Source: Chara braunii (taxonomy: Eukaryota; Streptophyta; Charophyceae; Charales; Characeae). Taken from it: a DNA stretch of 20,279 nucleotides. How positions within the stretch are numbered: position 1 is the first letter of the stretch; the number at the start of each line of letters is the position of its first letter. The position numbers and the translations under genes are program-made. The stretch spans positions 1 to 20,279 of the forward strand of contig BFEA01000606.1 of NCBI GenBank assembly GCA_003427395.1. The letters run 5' to 3'. A model generated the notes under the pieces. The model saw only the letters and a list, made by a program, of their open reading frames with translations, did not search any database and was not told where the DNA came from. Shown piece after piece: positions 1-13,306 of this stretch.

Positions 1-37
<37 letters not shown>
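1..37. repeat. Poly-T scaffold edge
   Basis: Thirty-seven T bases open the window. Together with the poly-A at the other end this suggests the assembly broke at homopolymers or retroelement tails. Confidence 0.9.
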
Positions 38-39
<2 letters not shown>

Positions 40-791
40 ACTTTTCTGGGGAAGCCGAGTTACCCTCCCTCGACTCACGCTCTTAATGACTGACTGGGTA
101 GGGATGCAGTCAGTCGTTTCCCTGGCGATGGCGATGGTCTGTATAGACGGTGGCCTTTCCACTGGGCTGCGTACACGCCATCAGATAATTGTCCCCCTGT
201 CATGCGCGCCATCTTTCGTGAAGAAGGAAATCAACTCTCGACTTGCCTGCACACCGCTGAGACGCTTGCATTGGTACGAACGACTCGCTGCGTACGCCGG
301 GCATGCCATGCGACTCTTCCCCCTCCAAATCTTCAGGCACACGGTCATCCGTCAAGCTCCCGCTCAGATCCCCGGTAACCCCCGGAGTGCCCCCGCCAGA
401 TTCCCCTCGTAGGCACCAGCCTCTACACGTGATAACCTGTNCAGATGCTGTGTTCACCATGGACACATCCCTGGTCGAAGTGCTCGCTTCCTCCGTGCGG
501 AGCAGCGCCACCCCGGGGTTGACCCCGAGCAGTGTCACTCATGCGAACGCTGAGGACGCCGGGCACCCAATGCCCCTCCTCCCCAAAGGTTTTTCCTATA
601 GTACTCGTCGTGAGCCACCTCCTGGAACGTCTTCCACCAGTAGCAGCAATTCTGTAGGTACCGAGGATTTTGACCCGAGAGTTCCCGACCAATGTCTGGT
701 GGTTCAAAGATTATACCAAGCCCCTGGACCAGCCAAGGCACGGTACCAAGGAATAGCAATATCCGACCGCACTGAACCCTTCCAGTTCTGA
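38..791. other. No gene seen, GC-moderate DNA
   Basis: Open frames on both strands are short, mutually overlapping and rich in Ser, Pro and Arg without domain motifs. One ambiguous base (441) lies here. Nothing supports a gene. Confidence 0.6.
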
Positions 792-940
792 ACCAGCAGT
801 CACACCCAAAATATTAGCGCCACACTGTAGCAACCGGTGCCGTCGTTGTACCAGTAGTCATACCAAAACATTAACATTGAACTGTAGTGCCCTGTACCGT
901 TGCTGTGCCAGTGACCATACCAACATGACCCATCCGCCAA
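792..940. repeat. Degenerate ~57-base minisatellite, block 1
   Basis: Two units, 792-849 and 850-906, start ACCAGYAGTCAYACC and share CTGTAG and CCGTYGYTGT; a partial third starts at 907. The period is about 57 bases, a multiple of three, so the minus strand reads as 19-residue repeats (FWYDYWYNDGTGCYS type) without stops. This is probably incidental. Confidence 0.6.
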
Positions 941-1680
941 AATCAGAGACCAGTTCCGCTGGTCCAACTGCCGCTGTAACCAAAGTCCGCCCCGTTGCAG
1001 CTTAAATACTATCCAGTGATCAAGTGCCACTGCCAAAGTCACCTGATTTCCACTCGACCGCTGGGTTCAGAGGCAGCGCTCATCGGGTACAGCCTCCCCT
1101 CTCACGCTCCGGTTCGGACTTCAACCCTGTCTGGCACATTTCTGCAGGCAGTGTACTCCAGGCACTCTTGTCTGGCCACCCTCCCGAACGTCTCAGCTAC
1201 CATCTTTCATCCGCTCGGTTCGCGAACGCCTGGCACATGACCCGTAAAAGCCCCGTCTGTCCTTCCTCCTCACCTGAAACCACCTCCCGACATGCCGCAC
1301 CTACAACTGNCTGCGGGCAGGGAACACCTTGCACATCTTTCCCGCTGATTCACACGTGCACCCCCCGCACCTTGTTCGCCTTTGGATACAGTTCCGCCTG
1401 TCCCCCTCGGCTTTCCCGTGGTCTGTCCTATATCCTGTCTCGGTCCNAGCTCCCATGAGCTCATTCCTGGCCCTCAGCGGTACCCGTTCATTGCTGAGGG
1501 TTAACACTCTTTGTACCCTTAGTACCAGGCCCAACACCCAGGCTATAACCGGACTGCAGTCGCTGGTCATCGGTTACTGGAAACCCGGGTCCACAGGTCT
1601 ACAACAGCGAGGGTACGGACACTGTCCATGGATACCCAGCAATACCTGCGGCAGCACCGGGAACTCATACCTCCGGTCCT
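941..1680. other. No gene seen
   Basis: Pyrimidine-biased DNA with N at 1310 and 1447. Reading frames are short and low-complexity, and no RNA gene or repeat structure was recognised. Confidence 0.55.
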
Positions 1681-1689
1681 AAGGTCTCA

Positions 1690-2240
1690 ACCAAAAATAG
1701 CGGAGTGGCACACCGCAGCAACCTGCACCGTTACCGTACCGATGACAAACTCGAAATAAACATCGAGGTCTACTATAATTTGCACCGTGTCGAGGATGGT
1801 TCAATACTGAACCTGTAGTACCGTTGTTGAAACAATATCTGAAAATAATGAAGTGGCGTGTACCATACCGTTGCCGAACCAATACGGAGCCTGAAAATGT
1901 TGTAGTGGAGTGTAGCACACGGACGCTAAGTCAGTCTTGAGCCCGTAACATGTAAAATACCATGCAATGCCGCGGCCCCTCGGGAGTATCAAACCATTAC
2001 CATAGCAATACCGAACCTGAATAGTCTGCACCATACCGGCGTCGAGTCTGTCCCGAACCTGAAAACTAACGCCAGACCGTTGTACCATGTCGGCGCCGGA
2101 CCGTGCAGCCATGTCATAATAGTCCCGAACCTGCCCCAAGCCTGACTGTCGGGNCCGAACCAAACCAGCAACCGCACAAAGTATAGTAANGCCACACGAT
2201 CCATCNCAAAATAATCCCTGTGACGATACTGCGCTGATCA
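1690..2240. repeat. Degenerate minisatellite, block 2
   Basis: Motifs ACCGTTR(C/T)CG, CGAACCTGAA and GAAAAT-n-GTAGTGG recur every ~45-60 bases (for example around 1726, 1822, 1869, 2018 and 2057) and resemble the units at 792-906. The copies are strongly diverged. N bases at 2154, 2190 and 2206 fall here, consistent with assembly difficulty. Confidence 0.45.
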
Positions 2241-2401
2241 TCAAACGCACACCTACTCATATCACACAGGTTGCAGCGAGGCTAAGTCAGGTAGCTCACG
2301 CAAATGATCCCGGTTACCGGGAATTAGAGAAAATCGTTAGATTTAGAGTAAATAAATAATCCGGGAGTAAATCCGATCGCAAATGACTCAAATAAAATTT
2401 T

Positions 2402-2640
2402 ATCGAATATTAAATAATCGTTGGTTTTCTTTTCCCTTATCATTTTTAATTATTTTTTTTATTTCTTAATTCTATTATCGAAAATAATAAAAATAAACGT
2501 ATTTTATCAAAAATGAATTCCGAGGGAGTTCAAGTAAATAGCGAAAATTCCTTTGTTTTCCCTTCTCTTATTATTTTTAATTATTTTCTCCTTAATTTTA
2601 ATTCTATCATTGGAATTATCAAAATTCGAGGCTCCATCTC
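2402..2640. repeat. AT-rich imperfect tandem duplication, period ~131
   Basis: The stretch with TTTTCTTTTCCCTTATCATT then TTTTTAATTATTTT (from about 2415) recurs as TTTTCCCTTCTCTTATTATT then TTTTTAATTATTTT (from about 2554). Both are followed by CTTAATT and TTCTATYAT. The copies are diverged; no coding frame is convincing. Confidence 0.5.
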
Positions 2641-3690
2641 CCCATCGATAGGCCGATGTAGAAGAGTCGTGCCAAGGTCTACTCCCATATTACCGTCCCA
2701 CGGCTAGCCATTTCGGAAATAGCCTCGGAGCAGGCAAAAAAGAGGGGGGCGTCAGCGCGGTTGAAGCGGTAGTCCCTCTTGTCAATCTTGAGGGCTACTC
2801 TCAACGGTCGACACCTCCAATCTTAGGGGTGCTCTGGGTCCCCCTAATTTTGCTGCCTGGTCAAACCAGAATACCGTCATTGCATGGACTTGTCCTTGTG
2901 CCTAAGTTCCAAAACTGCCACCTTCAGGCGGCGCGCTACTTGTGGCCGCCTGACAACGTGTCAACAAGCAAGCAAGAGCTTGCTAATATTGGAACCCCCT
3001 GGGCATCACATATGTGACGAACCACCTTCTGTAACGCGCGAGTTTCTGCGCAGTTGCAACGAGGGGTCCTAAGCTGAAAAGATTGGGCCAATTACGGGAA
3101 ATCGGGATCGGTGGAAAATTGCATCAGTACCCTTGCTTCTTCGTCTTTTTCGTCGCTTCTTCGGGGTTGGGTGTGTCCTGGGACGGCCGGTTGAGTGATT
3201 GGTCGGATGGATGTTTGGCGCGGCGCCGCACGCGCGAACGATTAATAAATGTCGACGTCGTTTCTTTCGGTTCGGTTTCAATCTTTTTGGGCGCAGACAT
3301 CGCGCTGGAAATTGCTTCTTTCTTTTTAAATTTCCTCTCGAATCTTTTTTGAATTTTGTCGAGCCCCCAATGGCTCTCGGAATTTCGGATTTTCCTTCTG
3401 GAATTCGTGATTTTTGCTTTTTCGCATTAGATAGGAATTTATGAATTCAGTAATTAGGATTTTTCCTGCCACGCGGCGCCTTTTGTTTACGCGCTTCTTC
3501 AAGCGGCTGCAACGGTACTCTGATTAGTGGGCGCCCTTAATCGTATATGTAACTGTAATTTTGGGCGGGCGCCATTGTAACTGTATCTCTCTTCTTGCAC
3601 TTCGTCTCTCCCGCCCTCCCTCTCTTTCTTTTGCTGAAATTTTGTAAGTCGCGGCTTGCATGCTCGGATCCATGCGTGGAGAAGGGTTAC
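2641..3690. other. No gene seen; composition shifts from GC-rich to mixed
   Basis: 2641-3065 is GC-moderate single-copy-looking sequence and could be part of a retroelement terminal or untranslated region, but I found no paired copy or primer-binding site. 3066-3690 has pyrimidine-rich stretches and GGCGCGGCGCC-type motifs. Reading frames are short. Confidence 0.45.
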
Positions 3691-3893
3691 GTCCCCCACG
3701 CCGCGGCTAAATTATCGCATCCAACAACTCCTTAAGCTCATCATGATGGTGAAGCAACAGCATGTAAGTTCTCCAATAACGAATGTCTTACAGCGAAGGA
3801 ACCTTATCTTAATCTCATTATTGAGGAGGAACCTAGGTCGACAGTGATGATGCACATACGTTGTAATGTCACGACCCTTTGCAATGAGTTATG

Positions 3894-4290
3894 TCACCTA
3901 AGGTTCTCTCCCAATCTGTGTTTGTATGAGGTTGTCGTAACGAGTTGCGCAAGGAATCCACCAAATCGTATGATATTACCAATCTTCCCCAAGTTGGGAC
4001 AAACACACCATTTATTTATTAGCAAGTTATCGGTGCAAATCGGAATGATATGTCAAACCAAAGTCTCCAAAATCAACCTCCTCCACACCTACGAAGAGGC
4101 GGCAAACATCCTTCCTTTTCTGAATATATGGTCCATACGATATAAGATTGCTTCTCACTTCCCTGTACTTAAGTAGTTGCAGAAAAATTGATTCATAGTC
4201 AATGACCATATCATCCATATGCCCATCACGAATATGCAATATCATACGTCTATGGTTCAAGATGGTTACGAAACCTTTGCATACAACATG
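3894..4290 (-). pseudogene. Frameshifted coding-like tract, unrecognised protein
   Basis: The minus strand stays open from 4290 to 4027 (containing RRMILHIRDGHMDDM and DVCRLFVGVEEVDFGDFG). After a stop and frame change it stays open again to 3894 (NKWCVCPNLGKIGNI, RFGGFLAQLV). The amino-acid mix looks protein-like and not like low-complexity DNA, but I do not recognise the family. Frameshift plus stops suggests a decayed gene or mobile-element remnant; exons of an intron-containing gene are the alternative. Chance open frames in AT-rich DNA cannot be excluded. Confidence 0.25.
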
Positions 4291-5587
4291 CTAAGCAAGG
4301 TGTTTCTCAATAACTTAAATTTCATTTATTATTGAGTTTTTTAAACATGCAAAACTCACGTAGGTAAACCTCGTGTAAAACCTCATAACTCCAACCTTGC
4401 TACATAGTAAGGGACTCGGAAACCTACTAAATACAAGATGTAGGTCATTTCCATATTGTACTGAATGAGGTGTTAAAACCACTCATCCAATTTTTTTTAT
4501 GTCTCCACTCATAATATGACAATTGCCACTAAAGTTTTGCAGAAACAACTAAAGTCCTATTTCTCATAAGGTACATAATTATGTCCCTCTATTGACGCTC
4601 TATTGCAAAAGAAGGTGGTGGTATAAAAACCTTCTTTTTTTTTTAATCTTCGTTTCCTTCATATTGTATGTGAGTTTCTTATACATTATTGCACCAACAT
4701 TCAAACTAGTCCTCTCCCATATTTGCGTTCAAGAAATTCAGTCAAGACTTTTTCGCATGTTAGTGATCCACGTTATGTGTGTCGGTAGCCTAATTACTAA
4801 TACAATTAAAATTACTTACAAACATACGATATTAGTTATTGATTTACCTTAATCTTATCTTCAATTTGTTAGCAAACGTGTCATCTGGTTTGAATAAAAA
4901 ATAAAACTTTTATTGATACTCTATATAACTTTGCTTAGACAGTCAAAAATGTGAAACCCATCTGCATTCGTGTGTCTTCTAATCCATTTTCTCCTCAAAC
5001 TCAAGCATAAATCTCCTTTTGTATCAGTCAAAAACTTATTTCATTTATTTTTGTCGTACTTCTAAAAGTATTGTTTGACCTAACTATCGTGATAATACAT
5101 GTGGCTCGAGAAATCAAATATACTTATCCCTTTCATAATTATTTGGTTTATGCATTTAAATTTTATCATAATATAAAGCATTGTCTTTCCGATATATCTC
5201 CAATTCATCTCGTTATTTCTCACAACATCATCATTTCTTCGAACAACATAAAAAATTGAGCTTTTATTTTTTTGTTGATTAACCTTATCTTGGGTATAAA
5301 CAGTTTCAAAATTTGATTCTACATTATCATTTAACATTTTTAGGTTAATCAACATTCAAAAATTGGAATGATTGTTTTCACAAGACTAGTATTACAATCT
5401 ATCGATAAGCAATGAACATTCAGATCTAAGAAAGTTGCTTTCAAAGTTCGCTCTACGTTGTTCCAGATGTTGCTCAAAATGTTTATTGATTGTTGTAACC
5501 GTTTTTATTCTGTGTCTACAGATTGTTTCTTACAATGTCAATGAACATCAAGAGGTTGTTGACAAATAATGTGTTATTGTTGCTTAT
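4291..5587. other. AT-rich tract, no gene seen
   Basis: Strongly AT-rich with many stops in all frames. The longest frames are under 95 codons and rich in Ile, Asn and Tyr, as expected by chance. No RNA gene recognised. Confidence 0.55.
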
Positions 5588-5890
5588 AATATTAGTGAAA
5601 TAATGAAATAGAGTTTGTAGTACGTTCTAATACATGTTTAACCTCTATGATGAATGTTATTTCATTGTAATTGGTTTCATCGGGTTTATTCATAACCTTT
5701 GCTTCACTCTTCTAAACAATTTTTATACCGATGTGCTGGTATTTCTCAGAATATTAGCGGAATATTGAAATAGAGTTTGTAATACGTTCTGATACATGTT
5801 TAACCTCTAAGATGAATGTTATTTCATTGTTATTGGTTCAGTTCATCGGGTTGATTCACAACCTTTGCTTCATTTTTTTAAACAATTCTT
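5588..5890. repeat. 162-base tandem duplication
   Basis: Unit 1 (5588-5749) and unit 2 (5750 to about 5890) share long near-identical blocks, such as GAAATAGAGTTTGTARTACG, TACATGTTTAACCTCTA, GATGAATGTTATTTCATTGT and AACCTTTGCTTCA. Unit 2 has a short insertion (GTTCA) near the middle. The copies look about 85-90% identical by eye, so the duplication is fairly recent. Confidence 0.85.
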
Positions 5891-6988
5891 AAATTGTGTT
5901 TATATCATAGGTGAAGTTAAAAGTAATATTAAAGTTATTGTTTACAACTTGTTGAAATGTGTTGGATAATCACGTCGAGAAAAAAAAGGGGGGGGGGGAC
6001 CTCGTATATTCATAAAAATAGTACCTCTATCAATACTTCAGATAATAATATCCGCACTAGAAGCACAAGCGGTATACATTTTACAGTATATAAAATATAT
6101 ATATATCGTAGTAAGAATGTAAATACATGTGTATTGTGTTTACAACATTTTTTTTTGTTGATATTGCGGGTACAATAAATACGTTTGTTCCACTAGTGAG
6201 GACTTCTTTATTTTACATATCGGCACAGATACTAGTTTTGTTTTTGTACAATGCCCCCCCCCCCCCTTCCCCCCCCCCTCCCTCTTCCCCACCTTGGTGT
6301 GGTCGGCTCGCATACCACGTACAGTAACACAAGAAGTTTTAACATATTGCATAATCTAGTGGACATGAAGATTTTAAGACCATATATCTAGCCTCTGAGA
6401 CAGCTTTGAAAAAAATGACGGTTATGTCAAAAACAAATGATATACTTCTCTCACCTTTTTCAGTCTCCATTTCGTGGTGACATTTTTACTATTATTAGAT
6501 TAATAATGTTTTTTATACACAAAAGTAGGATTATATCAAATATTTAAATAAGTAATTTGTAGTTAGCATCCCTATAATTCTTATACACCCAATAAATTTT
6601 ATACAAATTATTTATAATAAAACGAATTCATATTTGAATCCTGACGTTTTTTTTTTTTTTGCTCATTGGTAAGATGACAACAAAAACATACTCGAAGATT
6701 GAAGCAAAAGTTGTGTAAAACATTAAAAACAATAAAATCATAAAACACATTTTTTATCCATTACACATAAAAATGATAGTGGGGAAAAAAAAATAAAATG
6801 ATAGTGAAATGGCAAAGGACAACAAATATGAATGTTATTCTTGACACACATAATTGAATGCGAAAAACAATCACTGATCAGTTTTTTGTATCTTTCAATA
6901 CCCTAATAGTCTTAATGTTGAGGTTTTTTGTGTCTTTTTTTTTCTCTTGCACAGACATATACGCATACACCCGCACACATTGATACAT
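5891..6988. other. AT-rich tract with homopolymers, no gene seen
   Basis: It contains an A-run followed by an 11-G run (5980-5998), an interrupted C-rich tract (6252-6292) and a T-run near 6647. The reading frames are short and cross these simple sequences. Confidence 0.55.
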
Positions 6989-7038
6989 AAACACACGCAC
7001 ACACAGACACACACACACACATACACACACACACACAC
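6989..7038. repeat. Imperfect CA microsatellite
   Basis: CA dinucleotides with a few interruptions (CG, GA, TA) on the plus strand. Confidence 0.85.
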
Positions 7039-7142
7039 TCGCATACCCACAATGGTCGTGGAAGAGATGGTCATGTTCTCGTTCCAATTATCGCTAAGTA
7101 ACATGTTTGTGTTACCACCTCTTTGACATATTTTATCTTTCT

Positions 7143-7148
<6 letters not shown>

Positions 7149-7192
<44 letters not shown>
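7149..7192. repeat. (CT)22 microsatellite
   Basis: Perfect 44-base CT run on the plus strand, followed by TCGCGCC. Confidence 0.98.
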
Positions 7193-7195
<3 letters not shown>

Positions 7196-7324
7196 CGCCG
7201 GAGTTGTTTGAACCTAAAGTTTCACATCAACCACTACATTCAATTTTTTTTTTTCTCTTTAGTGAGTTCACTCTAAACAAATGTTGAAGTTTTACATCTT
7301 ATGCGCAATAACTTAACACTCTAC

Positions 7325-8476
7325 CTACTCATGACCTTCGTCCACCTTCTTGCTTATGGGAGACTGAACAACATCATGAGTACCATCTTTCTGCAAATGA
7401 ATGGTGCTTTGCCCTACCTGCGCATCATGGCTAGCACCCGTGTTATGCATATCGTCCACATAAAAATTTACAACATTGTTGGTGTAAAAAATACTAAGAA
7501 ATTTATGATCATCTTTTATTTTTAACACTTCATTTGTTCTTTTACTTCCCAGAAAGTCTCGTCTTTCCCAAATTCTTATCACGATCTCAACAACGCACTT
7601 CTCTCTGTCTAAAGGAATCATATTGACGAAAATCTTTCCAACTTTGGTTTTATGTGTTACGATGATGACATTTTCAATCCATCTTATCTCTTATGTAACT
7701 TGAGCATTTTGAGAGGACTCTTGTTGTTCATGTGGCAGTCAAACACCATGTGAACGAAAGTCAATTGTTGAAGTGTGCAACCTTTTTGCTTCAGTTCCTT
7801 GTAGTCTCTATACAGTAACTCGTCAATTACGTTCTTAAACTCTTCTAAACCCATGACTCACTACCTTTCACTCTCCAATAAGAGTCTTCCTTAATTTTCT
7901 TCGTCATCTTGTCTCGTTTTATCTTGAAGTGGCCTACTGAACTGCCACACAAACATGAAAGTCTCACACCACTCCAAAACCCTCGAACAATGTCATAAGC
8001 AATCTCGCCTCTGATGTTCGTTAGTTTCCTTGAACCAATACCACTAATTCCCATCATCCCTGAATGGTCAAATAATATTATTTATTTATTTATTGTCATT
8101 CCGCTCTGTTGCTATTGAATGTGTGTTGACGTTTGAAAAAAATATATATATTCTTTTGCATATTCGTCAAATATTATCCTTTCCCGTCGTCTCACCTATT
8201 TGATCTGCATGTCATGCCTCGATATTTTGCATCCTGTGTGCCATTCCTCGTACCTCTTAAACGTTTTGCAGGAGCAAGAAGGACATTACCACCTAACACA
8301 TCTTCTGAAAATATCTTCTTTATAGGGGTTTGCGATGACGACTCTTCTCTATCTTGTGCAATTGTCATTTTCATAATACGTTTGCTTTTACAATAACCAA
8401 ATCTACACTTTCTTACTTCACCATACATCTCAATCATGTTTTTTCGCCATAATTCTCTCTCGCCAGCTCTTGCCAT
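7325..8476 (-). pseudogene. Degenerate multi-segment coding-like tract, unrecognised
   Basis: Successive open segments run along the minus strand in shifting frames. The first is 8476-8192 (YGEVRKCRFGYCKSKRIM), separated from the next by an AT-rich gap. Then come 8057-7845 (AYDIVRGFWSGVRLSCLCG), about 7853-7700 (EEFKNVIDELLYRDYKELKQ) and about 7710-7325 (VVEIVIRIWERRDFLGSK, VVNFYVDDMHNTG). The last three adjoin or overlap at their stops, as expected from small indels in one ancestral frame. I see no transposase, reverse transcriptase or integrase motif that I can name. A decayed host gene or an unfamiliar mobile-element protein are both possible, as are exons. Confidence 0.3.
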
Positions 8477-8784
8477 CTCTTAAATCTTTGCAGTTGCATT
8501 TCACTCTGTACATATCTTGACGATGTTAGTTTCACCTTCACCTCATGATGTTTTAGCATGTGTTATATGGTCATTTATCCTCTCTGAAGGCATAACCTCG
8601 AGTACAGTATGATGTTTCAAGTCAATCTGCATTTATTGGTCTTCGCTTGTTGCTATACTACTTATCTGTAGTTTTTCCTCTCAAAAGTCCATTGATTATT
8701 GTTCACTCCTTTCCCTCCGTCCAATTCTTTTATATTTCTTTGTTCTACATAACATCACCTATAATGCAACATAAATATCACATG

Positions 8785-8852
8785 AGTTATTATGTATATG
8801 CCTATAAATAAAACACCAAGTTATTACGTATATACCTATGAATAAAACACCA
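8785..8852. repeat. 34-base tandem duplication
   Basis: Two adjacent 34-base units (8785-8818 and 8819-8852) start AGTTATTA and end AATAAAACACCA, with three mismatches. The surrounding 8477-9030 is AT-rich and holds no gene I can support. Confidence 0.9.
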
Positions 8853-9027
8853 ACTTCGATTAAGGTTGGACTTTGTTCTTCTTTATTTTTAACAAACCCA
8901 ACCCCTCACAATGTCATTTCTCATTTTATACTTTTGTGTTTATATTCCTGCCTATTTTTTTATTACACTAGATGTGCTTTTTCCTTTTATACTTTCTATT
9001 TTTTTTTTTTTTTTAACAGGGCACAAC

Positions 9028-9030
<3 letters not shown>

Positions 9031-9106
<76 letters not shown>
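9031..9106. repeat. (CT)38 microsatellite
   Basis: Perfect 76-base CT run preceded by GGGCACAACTCA. The Ser-Leu and Glu-Arg peptides that can be read through it are artefacts of the repeat. Confidence 0.98.
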
Positions 9107-9110
<4 letters not shown>

Positions 9111-9278
9111 TCACACCGTACACGCTCCAAGCAATGAACGTCTTAGGGCACTCTACCCCTGTGTCTTGTACATATATGGGCATGTGTGCGATTCTCTGTG
9201 TGTGAGTGGCGAGAAAATCGTCAGACAACCAAGTTCATAACAAAGGTCTTCAGCAAAGGACTTCACTTTCACCCCAGA

Positions 9279-9352
9279 CACTTAGCCTATTGGTTGGGTC
9301 TGCTTGGCAACTTAAAGGAGGTCTCGTGTTCGGTGCACATTGGGCACAATGC
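9279..9352. repeat. Dispersed 74-base repeat, copy 1
   Basis: It starts CACTTAGCCTATTGGTT and ends CACATTGGGCACAATGC, matching both ends of 9534-9606 in the same orientation; the middle is diverged (TGCTTGGCAACT versus CCGCTTAGCACT). Confidence 0.7.
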
Positions 9353-9533
9353 GATTGGTCTTCTACTCCAAAGCACGCAGTCACTGGGCTTAGGGTCGGG
9401 TTCCAATCAGCTGATACGAGTGGCAGTGGCTACGTCAACCCTGAGAGTTGATGCATCACTGATGGTGATAAGCGTGGTTAGGTACACTGGGTTGCGACGT
9501 ATTCTGTGCTGGGGTGGGGTGAAGTATTTCATC

Positions 9534-9605
9534 CACTTAGCCTATTGGTTTTGTGTCCGCTTAGCACTCAATAGGTCATGGCTTTCATTCCACATTGGGC
9601 ACAAT

Positions 9606-9606
<1 letters not shown>
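9534..9606. repeat. Dispersed 73-base repeat, copy 2, abutting a CT array
   Basis: It has the same end motifs as 9279-9352, 255 bases downstream. The terminal CACAATGC runs directly into the CT array at 9607, whereas copy 1 continues into unique sequence. Confidence 0.7.

Positions 9607-9670
<64 letters not shown>
9607..9670. repeat. (CT)32 microsatellite
   Basis: Perfect CT run followed by GTGTGTGT. Confidence 0.98.
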
Positions 9671-9677
<7 letters not shown>

Positions 9678-9678
<1 letters not shown>

Positions 9679-9736
9679 TGTCATATTCACTATATATTCA
9701 AGAAAAGCATGACTGTGAGAGACTGTTTCGTTGGAG
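9678..9736. repeat. Dispersed repeat following a CT array, copy 1
   Basis: From TTGTCAT through AAAAGCATGACTGTG to CTGTTTCGTTGGAG, this matches 17635-17692 with about nine substitutions and one indel in 59 bases. In both places the repeat follows directly after a CT microsatellite on the same strand. Confidence 0.8.
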
Positions 9737-9756
9737 TTTCAGCAACTCATCATGAA

Positions 9757-9758
<2 letters not shown>

Positions 9759-9815
<57 letters not shown>
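9759..9815. repeat. (TG)28 microsatellite
   Basis: Perfect TG run on the plus strand. Confidence 0.98.
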
Positions 9816-9818
<3 letters not shown>

Positions 9819-10058
9819 AGATTTTCCCCACAACAGCCCAAAATCCACCCAGGTGAATAGATTCAGAATCAAAGCAGTCTTTATCCTATTGCAGACAACG
9901 AGAGCATTTGAGATGTCCAAAATATTAAAGCAATTTTATAATTAGACAGTTTTTTGGTTGTGTGTGTGTGTGTGTGTGTGTGTGTGATGCATGCCTATCA
10001 CCAGATAGGAAGTGCGCAGACTCTGACAGACCACCAATGTGAATGAAAGACTCAAAGA
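9816..10058. repeat. Spacer with a second (TG)14 array at 9959-9986
   Basis: A short non-coding interval interrupted by a 28-base TG run. No gene seen. Confidence 0.8.
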
Positions 10059-10292
10059 CTGCCGTCTTGACCCATAAATAACACCCAGGCGTGATATTCA
10101 ACTTACCCCAAAAATCAGATTTCTGTTTTAACTCACTTTTTTCGATTATAACGGCCCTTCGAATTTGGGGCCCGATGAAGTTCGTTCCAATCTACTGAAT
10201 ATAAGGCCCAGGCGTTATAAACAAACATAACACCCAGCGGGCGCTATTTTCGCCTACAATGCCCGGGTGTTATTTTCGGGTGAAGACGGTAG
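10059..10292 (+). mobile_element. Terminal-inverted-repeat element sharing ends with the 14295 family
   Basis: The left end (CTGCCGTCTTGACCCATAAA, then TAACACCCAGGC) and the complement of the right end (CTACCGTCTTCACCCGAAAA, then TAACACCCGGGC) form an imperfect ~33-base inverted repeat. The outer CCGTCTTC and CCCGAA motifs match the elements at 14295 and 19667, but the 234-base interior differs and contains further CCCAGGCGT/CCCAGCGGGCG repeats. No coding sequence is visible, so it is a non-autonomous relative or an older family. Confidence 0.7.

Positions 10293-13306
<3,014 letters not shown>

Noticed and set aside
303-791. 162-codon Ser/Pro-rich frame
   Set aside because: It crosses an ambiguous base, has low-complexity composition, and is matched by open frames on the other strand.
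9186-9945. Long plus-strand frames with Ser-Leu and Cys-Val repeats
   Set aside because: They are translations of CT and TG microsatellites.
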